The notes under the pieces: generated by a model | The model's database searches: none | What the model was told of the DNA's origin: nothing | The model's input: only the letters and a program-made list of their open reading frames with translations | Part shown: in pieces, positions 1 to 7,974 of the stretch | How positions within the stretch are numbered: position 1 is the stretch's first letter | Layout of the letters: each line of letters starts with the position of its first letter | Program-made: the position numbers and the translations under genes | DNA from: Bacillota bacterium | GTDB lineage: Bacteria > Bacillota > Clostridia > Christensenellales > SZUA-584 | Assembly (NCBI GenBank): GCA_023390815.1 | Contig: JAEWCC010000029.1 | Coordinates: 1-64,000, forward strand | Direction of reading: 5' to 3' | DNA length: 64,000 nucleotides

Positions 1-825
1 GCCCTGACCCTGGCCTTGCTGTCCATACGGGCGCTGCTGGAAATCGCGGTTCTGCCCCTGCTGTCCCTGCGGACGCTGGAAATCGCGGTTCTGCCCCTGC
101 TGTCCCTCCGGGCGCTGGAAGTCGCGATTCTGTCCCTGCTGCCCCTGCGGCCGCTGGAAATCGCGGTTCTCTCCCGGCTGTCCCTGCGGACGCTGAAAGT
201 CGCGATTCTGCCCTTGCTGCCCCTGCGGACGCTGGAAATCACGGTTCTCCGGCTGCTGCGGACGCGGGTTACTCCCTTGCTCTACCGGTTGACGCTGGGG
301 TTCGCCCTGTACACTCTTAGGTGCTTCACTGGGCGCTTCCGGTTTTACTGTCTCCGGCTCTGCCTTCTTCTCGGCGGAGGTTATGGTAACAGGCTTCTCC
401 TGCGCGGGTTTTTCCGCAACAGGCGCTTCCTTAACTTCGGTTTTGACGGTTTCGGCAATGGGTTTAACAGGCGCTTCCTTTTTCACGGCTTCCGCGGCGG
501 CCTGCTGTTCTGCGCGTTTCTTTTCTGCCTCTGCGGCAGCCTGCTGCGCAGATCTGGCCTTTTCGGCTTCTGCAGCCCTTGCGGCTTCCTCCGCAGCACG
601 CTGCGCATCCTGCGCCGCTTTTGCCTGCTGCTCGGCCTCCTGCTGCGCACGCATCCGGTTCTCCTCAGCTTCTGCGCGCGCGATCTTAATCAGCTCGGCT
701 TCGATGCGTTTGAGCGTAGCCAGATGATTCTGCACGCTGTTTTGCAGCCCCTCCATGCGCGCCACCGTTTCGGATGACCGCTGAAGCAGCTGCTTATTCA
801 GATCAATGATCTTCAGTTTACTCAT
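1..825 (-). CDS. infB: Translation initiation factor IF-2, N-terminal part (runs off the window)
   Basis: The first 275 codons of IF-2 lie here; the GTPase core lies beyond the left edge. The start ATG overlaps the stop of the upstream L7Ae-like gene (ATGAGTAA), as is usual in rimP-nusA-ylxR-ylxQ-infB operons. The N-terminus begins MSKLKIIDLNKQLLQ, followed by a charged Ala/Glu/Lys-rich helix (about residues 30-130) and a disordered Pro/Gln/Gly-rich stretch made of NRDFQRPQGQQGQ repeats. IF-2 GTPase delivers fMet-tRNA to the ribosome; the variable N-terminal region is known to be poorly conserved. The assignment rests mostly on operon position and N-terminal style, because the conserved domains are not in view. 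Confidence 0.85.
   Translation of the reverse strand, partial: MSKLKIIDLNKQLLQRSSETVARMEGLQNSVQNHLATLKRIEAELIKIARAEAEENRMRAQQEAEQQAKAAQDAQRAAEEAARAAEAEKARSAQQAAAEAEKKRAEQQAAAEAVKKEAPVKPIAETVKTEVKEAPVAEKPAQEKPVTITSAEKKAEPETVKPEAPSEAPKSVQGEPQRQPVEQGSNPRPQQPENRDFQRPQGQQGQNRDFQRPQGQPGENRDFQRPQGQQGQNRDFQRPEGQQGQNRDFQRPQGQQGQNRDFQQRPYGQQGQGQG
32..268 (-). repeat. 39-bp tandem repeats inside infB
   Basis: About six in-frame copies of a 39-bp unit start near plus-strand positions 35, 74, 113, 152, 191 and 230. They encode the 13-residue unit NRDFQRPQGQQGQ in the disordered N-terminal region of IF-2. The copy nearest the start codon is degenerate. The exact 39-bp spacing shows recent tandem duplication and predicts length variation between strains. 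Confidence 0.9.
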
Positions 826-1144
826 TCAACCCACTCCCTTTGACACCATCAATAATATTTCTGGCCGCATCCGCCAACCTCTGATCCGTTACGCCGACCA
901 GCATGACTTCCTGCCTGCCGATCGCGCGCCCGATGCTGCCCGGTTCATCCACCACCCGGGCTTTAATGCCCCGCTCTTCACATAACCTCAAAAACTTGCT
1001 CCGTGTCCCTTCCGACAGCTCCCGCTGCAACAGCAGCAACCGTACTTGCCGTTCTTTTATCCCCTTTTCGCACGCTGCGGTTCCGGCCAACGCGCGCCCG
1101 GCGCGATACGCCAGGCCAACATATGCCATACTATTTGAGCCCAC
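818..1144 (-). CDS. ylxQ: L7Ae-family ribosomal protein, YlxQ type
   Basis: A 108-residue protein of the L7Ae/L30e/S12e RNA-binding fold, with the typical opening GLAYRAGRALAG and the C-terminal helix region. It sits between ylxR and infB, the standard Firmicute position; members bind kink-turn-like RNA and probably act on ribosomes or RNase P. The longest frame starts at a GTG (1144) overlapping the ylxR end, preceded by AGGGTGAT. An ATG at 1129, one base after the ylxR stop, gives MAYVGLAYRAG and is an equally good start. Its 3' end overlaps infB by 8 bases, suggesting translational coupling. Confidence 0.85.
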   Translation of the reverse strand: MGSNSMAYVGLAYRAGRALAGTAACEKGIKERQVRLLLLQRELSEGTRSKFLRLCEERGIKARVVDEPGSIGRAIGRQEVMLVGVTDQRLADAARNIIDGVKGSGLNE

Positions 1145-1412
1145 GCCGCAGTATCACCCTTTTAATTGCATTGTAGGCGGTTTCGTCCAGCGCTGTATCC
1201 AGTGTCCGTTCAAACGCCTTGATCTTTTGCGCCTTATCCAGGCATGCCACGTCGGGGCAAATATACGCACCCCGGCCATGCGCCTTTCCCGTTTCGTCAG
1301 GCACAAGCCCTTGTTCGGTGGCAACCACGCGCACCAGCTCTTTTTTAGGCCGGCCCTCCCGGCATGCAATGCACATGCGAACGGGTACCTTCTTCGTCTT
1401 CAATCGCAGCAC
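1131..1412 (-). CDS. ylxR: YlxR / RnpM family RNA-binding protein (DUF448)
   Basis: A 93-residue protein with the family signatures RMCIACRE near the N-terminus, followed by ELVRVV and GRGAYICPD. These small proteins bind nucleic acid; in Bacillus the family member has been reported to modulate RNase P. It lies 9 bases downstream of nusA and overlaps the following L7Ae gene if that gene uses its GTG start. Position, length and motifs all match the standard operon member. Confidence 0.92.
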   Translation of the reverse strand: MLRLKTKKVPVRMCIACREGRPKKELVRVVATEQGLVPDETGKAHGRGAYICPDVACLDKAQKIKAFERTLDTALDETAYNAIKRVILRRGLK

Positions 1413-1421
1413 CCTTTCCGG

Positions 1422-2555
1422 CTATTCTTCTTCGTCGATCTCAAAATCGTCGTCAAAGTAGCTTTCACCCGGCGGTGTATCGTCTTCCGGCTCGCTTTCA
1501 TCTTGATCGCTGAACAGCACCTGCTCAATCTGTGTCTGGCTCTTGATATCAATCTTCCAGCCCGTCAGCTTGGCGGCAAGGCGCGCGTTCTGTCCCTCGC
1601 GTCCAATTGCAAGCGAAAGCTGGTAATCGGGCACAACGACCTTGGCGGCCTTTTCATCCTCGTTAATCTGCACCATCAGCACCTTGGCCGGGCGCAGCGA
1701 ATTCGCAATAAACTCAATCGGATCAGAGCTCCAGGGGATCACATCTATCTTCTCGTTGCCGATTTCGGAAACGATGCGGTCAATGCGGCTGCCCTTCTGC
1801 CCGACGCAGGAACCCACCGGATCTACGTTTTCGTCATCCGAGCTCACCGCGATCTTCGTTCTGGAACCCGCTTCGCGCGCGATGCTCTTGATATGCACGA
1901 TGTTCTGCATGATCTCGGGCACCTCGATCTCGAACAGGCGTTTTAATAAACCAGGGTGCGTCCGCGATACCACGATCTGCGGCCCTTTGGTGGTCTTGCG
2001 TACTTCCATCACATACACACGGATATGATCGTTAATGTTGTAGCGTTCCCCGGGTATGCATTCGGACGCCGGCATCACGCCTTCCGCCCCATCCAGCTCC
2101 AGCAGTATGCTGCCCTTATCCACGCGGTGAATCACCGCGTTCATAATCTCGCCTTCGCGTTCGATAAATTTATCAAATATGACGCCCCGCTCGGCTTCAC
2201 GCAGCCGGTGCACAACGACCTGCTTGGCTGTCTGCGCCGCGATACGACCGAAAGTTCCTGGGGTTACCTCAATTTCAAGCACATCGCCCGGTTCGTAAGC
2301 AACATTGACCCTATGCGCATCCTTTACCGATATTTCGGCAGTGTCGTCGCTGACTACATCTACCACGGTTTTCTTGGCGAATACGCGAAAAGCGCCGCTT
2401 TCCGGGTCCAGTTCGACACGGACATCCTGCGTTGTGCCATAGTTCTTTTTATATGCGGAAACGAGCGCGTTTTCGATTGCGTCGATCAGTACGTGCTTAT
2501 CGATTCCCTTTTCTTTTTCAAGCGCAGTCAGCGCGCTGATGAATTCTGAGTTCAT
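1422..2555 (-). CDS. nusA: Transcription termination/antitermination factor NusA
   Basis: A 377-residue NusA with the N-terminal RNA polymerase-binding domain (begins MNSEFISALTALEKEKG), then an S1 domain, KH1 and KH2 (GREGQNARLAAKLTGW near the end), and a short acidic tail. It controls pausing and termination of transcription. The start at 2555 is chosen because GGGAGG lies 6 bases upstream; a TTG 18 bases further upstream would put the ribosome-binding site inside the gene. The length is typical for Firmicutes, which lack the C-terminal acidic repeats of enterobacterial NusA. Confidence 0.96.
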   Translation of the reverse strand: MNSEFISALTALEKEKGIDKHVLIDAIENALVSAYKKNYGTTQDVRVELDPESGAFRVFAKKTVVDVVSDDTAEISVKDAHRVNVAYEPGDVLEIEVTPGTFGRIAAQTAKQVVVHRLREAERGVIFDKFIEREGEIMNAVIHRVDKGSILLELDGAEGVMPASECIPGERYNINDHIRVYVMEVRKTTKGPQIVVSRTHPGLLKRLFEIEVPEIMQNIVHIKSIAREAGSRTKIAVSSDDENVDPVGSCVGQKGSRIDRIVSEIGNEKIDVIPWSSDPIEFIANSLRPAKVLMVQINEDEKAAKVVVPDYQLSLAIGREGQNARLAAKLTGWKIDIKSQTQIEQVLFSDQDESEPEDDTPPGESYFDDDFEIDEEE

Positions 2556-2569
2556 AAGCTTCCTCCCAA

Positions 2570-3037
2570 TCAAAAATCCACATGGAGCCGGGCGATCGCC
2601 GTATCGGCGTAAAGAAACGTTTGCTCTTTCTCCCCAATTTCCACTGTAAAACCGTTCTGATCATAAGATTTGAGCATACCGGTAAATTCTTTTTTCTTAT
2701 CGATGGCGGTATACAGCTTGATGTCTACTTTTTTGCCGATGCTGCGTTCAAAGTCGCGGGGATTTTTTAAAGGCCGATCCAGCCCTGGCGACGAAACGCA
2801 CAGATAGTATGGCCCGTCGATCGGATCTCTTGCATCAATGATCGGGTCTATCAGATGGCTGATCTTTTCACAGTCATCCAGCCCAATGCCTTCTGGACGG
2901 TCGATATAGATGATAAGTTCCACCGCATCTGCGGTTTTTTTAATTTCTACGCCCACGTATTCATACCCGTTTTGGGTGATGACCGGAGCCACAGCAGCTT
3001 CCACTGCCAGTTCGATCTTTTTGCTTATTTTGTACAC
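2570..3037 (-). CDS. rimP: Ribosome maturation factor RimP
   Basis: A 155-residue RimP with both halves visible: an N-terminal alpha/beta domain containing YYLCVSSPGLDRPLKN and a C-terminal SH3-like domain. It helps mature the 30S subunit. The start is a GTG at 3037, with GGGAAGG unusually close (about 1-2 bases), so the exact start is a little uncertain. It is the first gene of the operon, 14 bases before nusA, and is preceded by a hairpin leader and a sigma-A-type promoter. Confidence 0.95.
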   Translation of the reverse strand: MYKISKKIELAVEAAVAPVITQNGYEYVGVEIKKTADAVELIIYIDRPEGIGLDDCEKISHLIDPIIDARDPIDGPYYLCVSSPGLDRPLKNPRDFERSIGKKVDIKLYTAIDKKKEFTGMLKSYDQNGFTVEIGEKEQTFLYADTAIARLHVDF

Positions 3038-3077
3038 CTTCCCAGCACATTGCTTAAACAGGGGTTTGCAATTGAAA

Positions 3078-3099
3078 AGAGTGGGAACTGACCCACTCT
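3078..3099 (-). promoter_or_regulatory. Hairpin in the rimP leader
   Basis: On the minus strand GAGTGGG is followed by a 6-base loop and CCCACTC, then TTTTC. This 8-bp stem with a short U-run lies about 40 bases upstream of the rimP start. Similar hairpins precede rimP operons in several bacteria and are thought to act in attenuation or feedback. The U-run would also allow a leaky terminator. Confidence 0.65.
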
Positions 3100-3126
3100 C
3101 GCAACAAATCGCTTACCTTCAAAAGC

Positions 3127-3155
3127 ATCATATCATAGAGAACATCAAAGCGCAA
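3127..3155 (-). promoter_or_regulatory. Sigma-A-type promoter of rimP-nusA-infB operon
   Basis: On the minus strand TTGCGC (3155-3150) and TATGAT (3132-3127) are separated by 17 bases. The site lies between the histidine kinase stop and the rimP leader hairpin. Confidence 0.65.
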
Positions 3156-3176
3156 GTCCCCGCTCATATTTTCTTC

Positions 3177-4916
3177 CTATATATCGCGATTTCCGATCGG
3201 TATCGTAATTTCAAACAACGTACCTACGCCCACCGTGCTCTCCACCGTAATATGCCCGCCAATCAGGCTGACGATATGCTTGACGATCGCAAGCCCGAGA
3301 CCCGTACCCCCCAGCGCGCGGGAACGGCTTTTATCTACCCGGTAAAACCGCTCAAACAACCGCGGTAAATTTTCCTTCGGTATGCCGATGCCGGTGTCGC
3401 GGATACGCACAACGCATAAATGGTCCTCCCGGGTGACGGAAACATGGACGCTGCCGCCCTCGGGCGTATACTTGATGGCGTTATCCACCAGGTTGATTAT
3501 CAGCTGCTTAATCCGGTCGTTCTCCGCCGCAACGGGGATGCGCTGTTTTGGCAACTCCACATTGAGCGCAACTTTCTTGTCGCGCGCGCTGTTTTGCAGC
3601 AGTTCCGTCGCTTCGCGGACCCCTTGACGGATGTCCACGATCGGAGCGGGCGGCGCAGCGTTGTTCTCAATCTCGGACAACGCAAGCACATCCTCGATCA
3701 GTCGGGTAAGCCGCTCGGACTCCAAACTGATAATTTCCAGAAAGCGCTCGGTATCCTTGCGCGATATGCCGGGATCCTTGAGCGTATCGATAAATCCGCT
3801 GATCACCGTCAGCGGCGTTTTGAGTTCGTGCGAGACGTTGGCGGCGAACTCGCTGCGCATATTTTCAAGCTTTCGGATCCGTGTGATGTCCTGTGCGAGC
3901 AGGATTACGCCAAAAGCAGCGCCCTCGCTTACGACGGGCACGGCAAACACTTGTAAATATCGTTCCGTCATGCCTTTGTGCAGCGTGATCTCGCGTTCAA
4001 TCAACATACGCTGCGCCAGTGCTTCCCGGATCACGGCTTCCAGCTTGGCATGTTTGACAACTTCAAGGAAATGCCGGCCGTCCGGATTGCACCGGATCGA
4101 GAACATCTCCATGGCAGCCGGATTGACCATCGTGACCGTTTCGTGGTTATCGATGGCGAGTATACCGCCCGGAACTGCCCGGAAAACCGCCTGCAGGCGT
4201 GAATTTTTTTCGGTGACATCGGCGATGTTGCGTTTGAGCGCGGACGCCATATCGCTGAGTGCTGCGGAGAGATCCTCCAGTTCGTCTCCGGTATGGAGCC
4301 TCTGTACGCCCTCATAATCTCCGCTTGCGATGCGCGCTGTATCATGCCGCATGCGCATGATAGGCACCGTGATGTTGCGTGATATCAGCAGCGAGATAAC
4401 CAGACAAAGCAGGAACGACAAGGCGAGCAAGCTCACGAGTGGCGTGAGCAGTTCCTTGGAATATGCCGCGATACCCTCGAGCGGTATCGAAAGCCGGATT
4501 ATGCGCTCAATTTGCGGCATGCTGATTGCCACATACATGAGTTCCTTGCCAATCGTCTCGCTCTGCCGGATATTGACGCCCTGCCCGTTTTGCAGCGCCT
4601 GCTGAATTTCAGGCCGGTCAAGATGATTGCCGAGCTCGGACGCGTTTGCCTCGGTATCGTACAGCACGGTTCCGCGATAATCGATCAGTGTAACACGGAT
4701 GCCCTGCAGTTCTTCCACGGTCGCGGCTGTCTCTTTCATGTCTTCTCCCTCCAGCGCGAGCCTGGCCAGTACCTTTGCTTCGCTGATGAGAGACTGTTCC
4801 GTGCGTTTCAGATAGACATTATTCAGATAAATATAACTGACGCAGCTCGTCACCGCGATCACTGCAATGAACAATACAACAATCCGCAGCGCAATCTTTT
4901 TAAAAAGCCTATTCAT
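3177..4916 (-). CDS. PhoR-type sensor histidine kinase
   Basis: A 579-residue membrane sensor kinase. A transmembrane helix (residues about 9-30), an extracytoplasmic domain (31-155), a second helix (about 157-178), HAMP (179-231), PAS (about 240-345), HisKA with SHELKTPLT (phospho-acceptor His363), and an HATPase domain ending with GTGLGLAIVKHIV are visible. The gene overlaps the response regulator by 8 bases, so the two are translationally coupled. The architecture is that of PhoR/ResE/WalK-type kinases; no pst or pho genes are present in the window, so phosphate sensing is only inferred. Confidence 0.93.
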   Translation of the reverse strand: MNRLFKKIALRIVVLFIAVIAVTSCVSYIYLNNVYLKRTEQSLISEAKVLARLALEGEDMKETAATVEELQGIRVTLIDYRGTVLYDTEANASELGNHLDRPEIQQALQNGQGVNIRQSETIGKELMYVAISMPQIERIIRLSIPLEGIAAYSKELLTPLVSLLALSFLLCLVISLLISRNITVPIMRMRHDTARIASGDYEGVQRLHTGDELEDLSAALSDMASALKRNIADVTEKNSRLQAVFRAVPGGILAIDNHETVTMVNPAAMEMFSIRCNPDGRHFLEVVKHAKLEAVIREALAQRMLIEREITLHKGMTERYLQVFAVPVVSEGAAFGVILLAQDITRIRKLENMRSEFAANVSHELKTPLTVISGFIDTLKDPGISRKDTERFLEIISLESERLTRLIEDVLALSEIENNAAPPAPIVDIRQGVREATELLQNSARDKKVALNVELPKQRIPVAAENDRIKQLIINLVDNAIKYTPEGGSVHVSVTREDHLCVVRIRDTGIGIPKENLPRLFERFYRVDKSRSRALGGTGLGLAIVKHIVSLIGGHITVESTVGVGTLFEITIPIGNRDI

Positions 4917-5598
4917 TTTTGATGTTGAACCGGTATCCCACGCCTCTTACCGTCTCGATACAGTCGCCATACTCTCCGATTTTTTTGCGCAGGTTGGTAA
5001 TATGCACATCCACGGTACGTGTTTCCCCGAAATACTCATATCCCCATACGCGGTTTAAGATTGTATCTCTGGTCAGCACGGAAGAACGGTTGGTCATCAG
5101 CAGGCTCAGCAATTCGAACTCCTTGAGCGTCAGCTTCAGTTCATGATCGCCGATATACGCCTTATAGTTTGCGGAGTCGATATGAAGCCTGCCCGCCGCC
5201 TCGGATGGGAGTGCCGTATCCAGCCTCTTGGAACGCCTGAGTTGTGCCTTTACACGCGCGCACAGTTCTCGTACGCTGAACGGCTTTGTGATGTAATCAT
5301 CCGCTCCCAGCTCCAGCCCGATAATTTTATCGATCTCCTCCGATTTTGCTGTAACCATGATCACCGGCATTTCGGCATAGGCGTCGGTTGCGCGGATTTT
5401 CTTCAGCACGCCCAGTCCGTCGAGCCCCGGCAGCATCTGATCAAGCAGTACGATGGCCGGCTTCTCCTTCTCCAGCATCGCCATTGCCATCTCCCCCGTA
5501 TCCGCCCGTACGACCATGTAACCTTCCTTTTTAAGGTTATATTCAAGCAGTTCCAGAATGTTGGGCTCGTCATCGACGATTAAAACTTTCTCTTCCAT
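4909..5598 (-). CDS. PhoP-type response regulator (OmpR/PhoB family)
   Basis: A 229-residue regulator with a receiver domain (VDDEPNILELLEYNL at the start, phospho-acceptor Asp53 in LLDQMLPG, Lys near residue 103 in ITKPFSVRELCARV) and an OmpR-type winged helix ending VRGVGYRFN. The ATG at 5598 is preferred over an upstream GTG because AGGTGA lies 5-6 bases before it. It precedes and overlaps the sensor kinase gene. It lies 20 bases after pgeF and may be read through from the nrdR promoter. Confidence 0.94.
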   Translation of the reverse strand: MEEKVLIVDDEPNILELLEYNLKKEGYMVVRADTGEMAMAMLEKEKPAIVLLDQMLPGLDGLGVLKKIRATDAYAEMPVIMVTAKSEEIDKIIGLELGADDYITKPFSVRELCARVKAQLRRSKRLDTALPSEAAGRLHIDSANYKAYIGDHELKLTLKEFELLSLLMTNRSSVLTRDTILNRVWGYEYFGETRTVDVHITNLRKKIGEYGDCIETVRGVGYRFNIKNE

Positions 5599-5618
5599 GA
5601 TGCTCACCTGTTTTTTCT

Positions 5619-6434
5619 TTAGATAAGTTCCAGTACAGCCGCCATGGCTCCGGTAAGCCCTTTGTCGCGGCGATGGGAATAGAACAAACCGGCATTTTCA
5701 TAGGTACATAATCCCGAGAGCGTGATATGCTCTGCGGCGATGCCGCTTTGCAGCATGTCCAGCGAACATGCGGCTTCAAGATTGGCGTAAAAGCTTCCGT
5801 CCTGACGGAGTACCGCATTTTCACCGAATTCATGCAGAAATACTTCTGCAACCTCGGGTCCCACCTCATAATGGCTGACGCTGATGCAGGGGCCTACTGC
5901 GGCAAGAATGTTTCCAGGCCTAGCCCCAATGGATACCAGTGCCTCAACTGCATTCCTGGCCATATGCTGCGAAGTACCGCGCCACCCCGCGTGACACATC
6001 GCAATGACGCACGCATCCGGATCATAAAAAAACAACGGAACGCAGTCCGCATGAAACGACAGAATGGGCAATTGCTCCGCATCCGTATAAAGCCCGTCAC
6101 AGAAATCCGCGAGTCCCTCCCGAACAATTCCGCAACCAGCATCCTTTAACTCTGCCCGGTATAGCAGCGGACTGTGCGCATAGTGTATGGAAACCGCGGT
6201 CGTATGGTCAAAGCCTACCGCCGCGGAAAAACGCCGCATATTCTCCTGAAAGTTCGCCTCATTTTGCTCCCGCTTCCGGCTGAAGTTGAGCGTATCGTAT
6301 GGCTGAGGGCTGACACCGCCGATGCGTGTGGAAAAAGCACATCGAACCCCGCCTGCCTGCACAAAAGACGGTATCGTAAAATACTGTACACCGTCTTTTT
6401 CCTGTCGTGTAAAACCGTATCGAAAATCGTTCAT
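5619..6434 (-). CDS. pgeF: Peptidoglycan editing factor PgeF (YfiH, laccase-domain family)
   Basis: A 271-residue YfiH/DUF152 protein. The zinc/copper-ligand motifs are visible: HADCVPLFFYDP and CHAGWRGT in the middle and GPCISVSHYEVG later. Family members cleave misincorporated L-Ser from cell-wall precursors in Escherichia coli; older names are polyphenol oxidase or laccase. The start overlaps the nrdR stop as ATGA, indicating a shared transcript. Length is normal. Confidence 0.92.
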   Translation of the reverse strand: MNDFRYGFTRQEKDGVQYFTIPSFVQAGGVRCAFSTRIGGVSPQPYDTLNFSRKREQNEANFQENMRRFSAAVGFDHTTAVSIHYAHSPLLYRAELKDAGCGIVREGLADFCDGLYTDAEQLPILSFHADCVPLFFYDPDACVIAMCHAGWRGTSQHMARNAVEALVSIGARPGNILAAVGPCISVSHYEVGPEVAEVFLHEFGENAVLRQDGSFYANLEAACSLDMLQSGIAAEHITLSGLCTYENAGLFYSHRRDKGLTGAMAAVLELI

Positions 6435-6886
6435 TTCTCCGCCAATAATCTTTGCAGCTCCTTCATAAACGTGTCTACGTCTTTAAATTCTTTATAGACG
6501 GAAGCGAAGCGCACATAGGCGACGTCGTCCAGATCTTTGAGGCCCTGCATCACAAGTTCGCCAATCTCTTTCGTGCTAATCTCCTGACGCAGCGAGTTAA
6601 AAATCGTCTTTTCAACACTGGCTACGAGGGCTTCAATTTCATGCATGGGTACAGGCCGCTTTTCGCATGCCTTAATAATCCCAATCTTGATCTTGTCCGA
6701 ATCGAACGGTACGCGCTCGCCATCCTTCTTTACAACAAGCAGAGGCAGGCTGTCGATTTTTTCATAGGTGGTAAAACGCTTCTTACACGCCAAGCATTCC
6801 CTGCGGCGACGTATTGAACTTCCTTCATCGGTTGGCCTTGAATCCACGACCTTGCTTTCAAGATGTCCGCAATATACGCACTTCAT
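6431..6886 (-). CDS. nrdR: Transcriptional repressor NrdR
   Basis: A 151-residue NrdR. A zinc ribbon uses Cys3, Cys6, Cys31 and Cys34 (MKCVYCG and RRRRECLACKKRF) and an ATP-cone follows (VVKKDGERVPFDSDKI). NrdR senses dATP/ATP and represses ribonucleotide reductase genes. It starts a small unit with pgeF and has a strong sigma-A promoter. The order ylmC-nrdR-pgeF downstream of sigG is usual in Clostridia, but here sigG is separated by the membrane-protein island. Confidence 0.96.
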   Translation of the reverse strand: MKCVYCGHLESKVVDSRPTDEGSSIRRRRECLACKKRFTTYEKIDSLPLLVVKKDGERVPFDSDKIKIGIIKACEKRPVPMHEIEALVASVEKTIFNSLRQEISTKEIGELVMQGLKDLDDVAYVRFASVYKEFKDVDTFMKELQRLLAEK

Positions 6887-6914
6887 ACCCTACCCCCATA
6901 CTGCCTTTAGGGGT

Positions 6915-6944
6915 ATTATATCATACGGCTATTCAGAAATACAA
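6915..6944 (-). promoter_or_regulatory. Sigma-A-type promoter of nrdR
   Basis: Minus strand TTGTAT (6944-6939), an 18-base spacer, and a perfect TATAAT (6920-6915). The site begins right after the ylmC stop codon, so nrdR does not depend on read-through from ylmC. Confidence 0.7.
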
Positions 6945-6945
6945 A

Positions 6946-7206
6946 TTAATCCTGATAATTCGGTATGCAGTTAATATCAATTTCGACCAGAATTACGTCT
7001 TCGCCGATTTTCCGTATATTGCGCCAGGGAATCACCTGATCGCGCTCCCCTCGAAAAAGAAATGAAAACCGGGACGGACCGGGTACCACAATACCGCAAA
7101 TCTTGCCCGTACAGGGATCGACGATCAGGTCACAGATGAAACCCAGGCGCGCACCGTCTTGAACATTGACGACTTCTTTCTGTCTGAGTTTGGAGAACCT
7201 TGTCAT
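6946..7206 (-). CDS. ylmC: YlmC/YmxH-family PRC-barrel protein
   Basis: An 86-residue PRC-barrel protein: MTRFSKLRQKEVVNVQDG, GFICDLIVDPCTGKICGIVVPG and WRNIRKIGEDVILVEI are typical of the YlmC/YmxH family linked to sporulation in Firmicutes. A clear ribosome-binding site GAGGTGA stands 4 bases before the ATG. The exact function is unknown. In most Clostridia it sits directly after sigE-sigG; here four opposite-strand genes intervene. Confidence 0.9.
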   Translation of the reverse strand: MTRFSKLRQKEVVNVQDGARLGFICDLIVDPCTGKICGIVVPGPSRFSFLFRGERDQVIPWRNIRKIGEDVILVEIDINCIPNYQD

Positions 7207-7284
7207 AAAATCACCTCACATTACTAGCATATGAAGACGCTTGAAAAAAAGACCGTGTAAAAAAGCAGTCCGCTACAGCGACTG

Positions 7285-7314
7285 TTGACAGGAATCAAAA
7301 ATATAATTTATGTA
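7285..7314 (+). promoter_or_regulatory. Possible sigma-A promoter upstream of the membrane-protein island
   Basis: A perfect TTGACA (7285-7290) is followed after 18 bases by TATGTA (7309-7314). The -10 match is moderate. It could serve the gene starting at 7375 instead of, or in addition to, the sigma-G-like site just downstream. Confidence 0.4.
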
Positions 7315-7325
7315 ATTTCGCTCAA

Positions 7326-7355
7326 GTATTATCTCTTGTGCCATCGGGTATATTA
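7326..7355 (+). promoter_or_regulatory. Sigma-G-like promoter candidate before the first island gene
   Basis: GTATT (7326-7330), 18-base spacer, TATATTA (7349-7355). This matches six of seven bases of the forespore -10 consensus CATWMTA at the right spacing, but the -35 differs from GHATR in its last base. The distance to the ribosome-binding site fits. Confidence 0.3.
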
Positions 7356-7374
7356 TGAAAACAGAGGAGGCCGT

Positions 7375-7875
7375 ATGATTATCCTGATTGCCGTCGTAAG
7401 CTCACTGACCTGTTACAAATGGGGTGCATGGCGAAAATGGCGCGAATTTTATCCAACAATACTATTTCTGATCATCGGCGATATGGCCTATAATTTCGTT
7501 TTTCATGATCATTCGCTTTGGTGTTACGCAGGTTTCGTCAATCATACAGTCGCAAATTTAATCGCCATGTTCTTTGTGTTTCCACCCATTGTAATCATGT
7601 TCCTTACGCATTGGCCGCAAAAATGGACTCGCAAAACGCTGTATGTGCTTGTGTGGTCCATTGGCTTCACACTGCTCGAATATCTCAGCCTTACATTTAA
7701 CTTATTTACGCATCACAACGGCTGGAATATCTTCTGGTCCTTTGTTTTGTATGTATTCGGCTTCTCACTCGTCCGGCTGCATTACAAGCGGCCACTGCTG
7801 ACATGGCCGATCTGTGCCGTACTGGCAGTTGCGACGATGATTTTTTTTAAACTGCCTTTTGACCTTTTGAAGTAA
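7375..7875 (+). CDS. CBO0543-like polytopic membrane protein
   Basis: A 166-residue protein made of about five hydrophobic segments, opening MIILIAVVSSLTCYKWG and containing WRKWREFYPTILFLIIGDM. This looks like the CBO0543 family of uncharacterised Firmicute membrane proteins. The ATG at 7375 is chosen for the ribosome-binding site gaggagg 4 bases before it. It is the first of four plus-strand genes between ylmC and sigG, which face the opposite way from their neighbours. No catalytic motif is recognisable; many aromatic residues suggest an integral membrane role. Function unknown. Confidence 0.75.
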   Translation: MIILIAVVSSLTCYKWGAWRKWREFYPTILFLIIGDMAYNFVFHDHSLWCYAGFVNHTVANLIAMFFVFPPIVIMFLTHWPQKWTRKTLYVLVWSIGFTLLEYLSLTFNLFTHHNGWNIFWSFVLYVFGFSLVRLHYKRPLLTWPICAVLAVATMIFFKLPFDLLK

Positions 7876-7891
7876 CGCTTGGGTATTTTCC

Positions 7892-7921
7892 GCATTACGC
7901 AATTATATTCTGCACAAAATA
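7892..7921 (+). promoter_or_regulatory. Sigma-G-like promoter candidate, second island gene
   Basis: GCATT (7892-7896), 18-base spacer, CAAAATA (7915-7921). The surrounding 16 bases ATTCTGYACAAAATAA recur upstream of the paralogous gene at 9544. Shared placement before both paralogues supports a regulatory role; the sigma-G label is inferred from consensus similarity only. Confidence 0.35.
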
Positions 7922-7974
7922 ATTAAACGTCCAGATACGCTGGGCTATCGTATTATCTGCATCGGGGAAATTGG

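Noticed and set aside
32..268. CRISPR-like or intergenic repeats at the left edge
   Set aside because: The 39-bp units are in frame inside infB and encode a regular peptide repeat.
903..1946. Long plus-strand frame of 347 residues opposite nusA, ylxR and ylxQ
   Set aside because: It spans three real minus-strand genes, has no ribosome-binding site and no recognisable motif; it is a shadow frame.
7285..7374. Extended start of the first island gene at 7285
   Set aside because: The frame upstream of 7375 begins at a TTG inside the -35-like TTGACA and has no ribosome-binding site.
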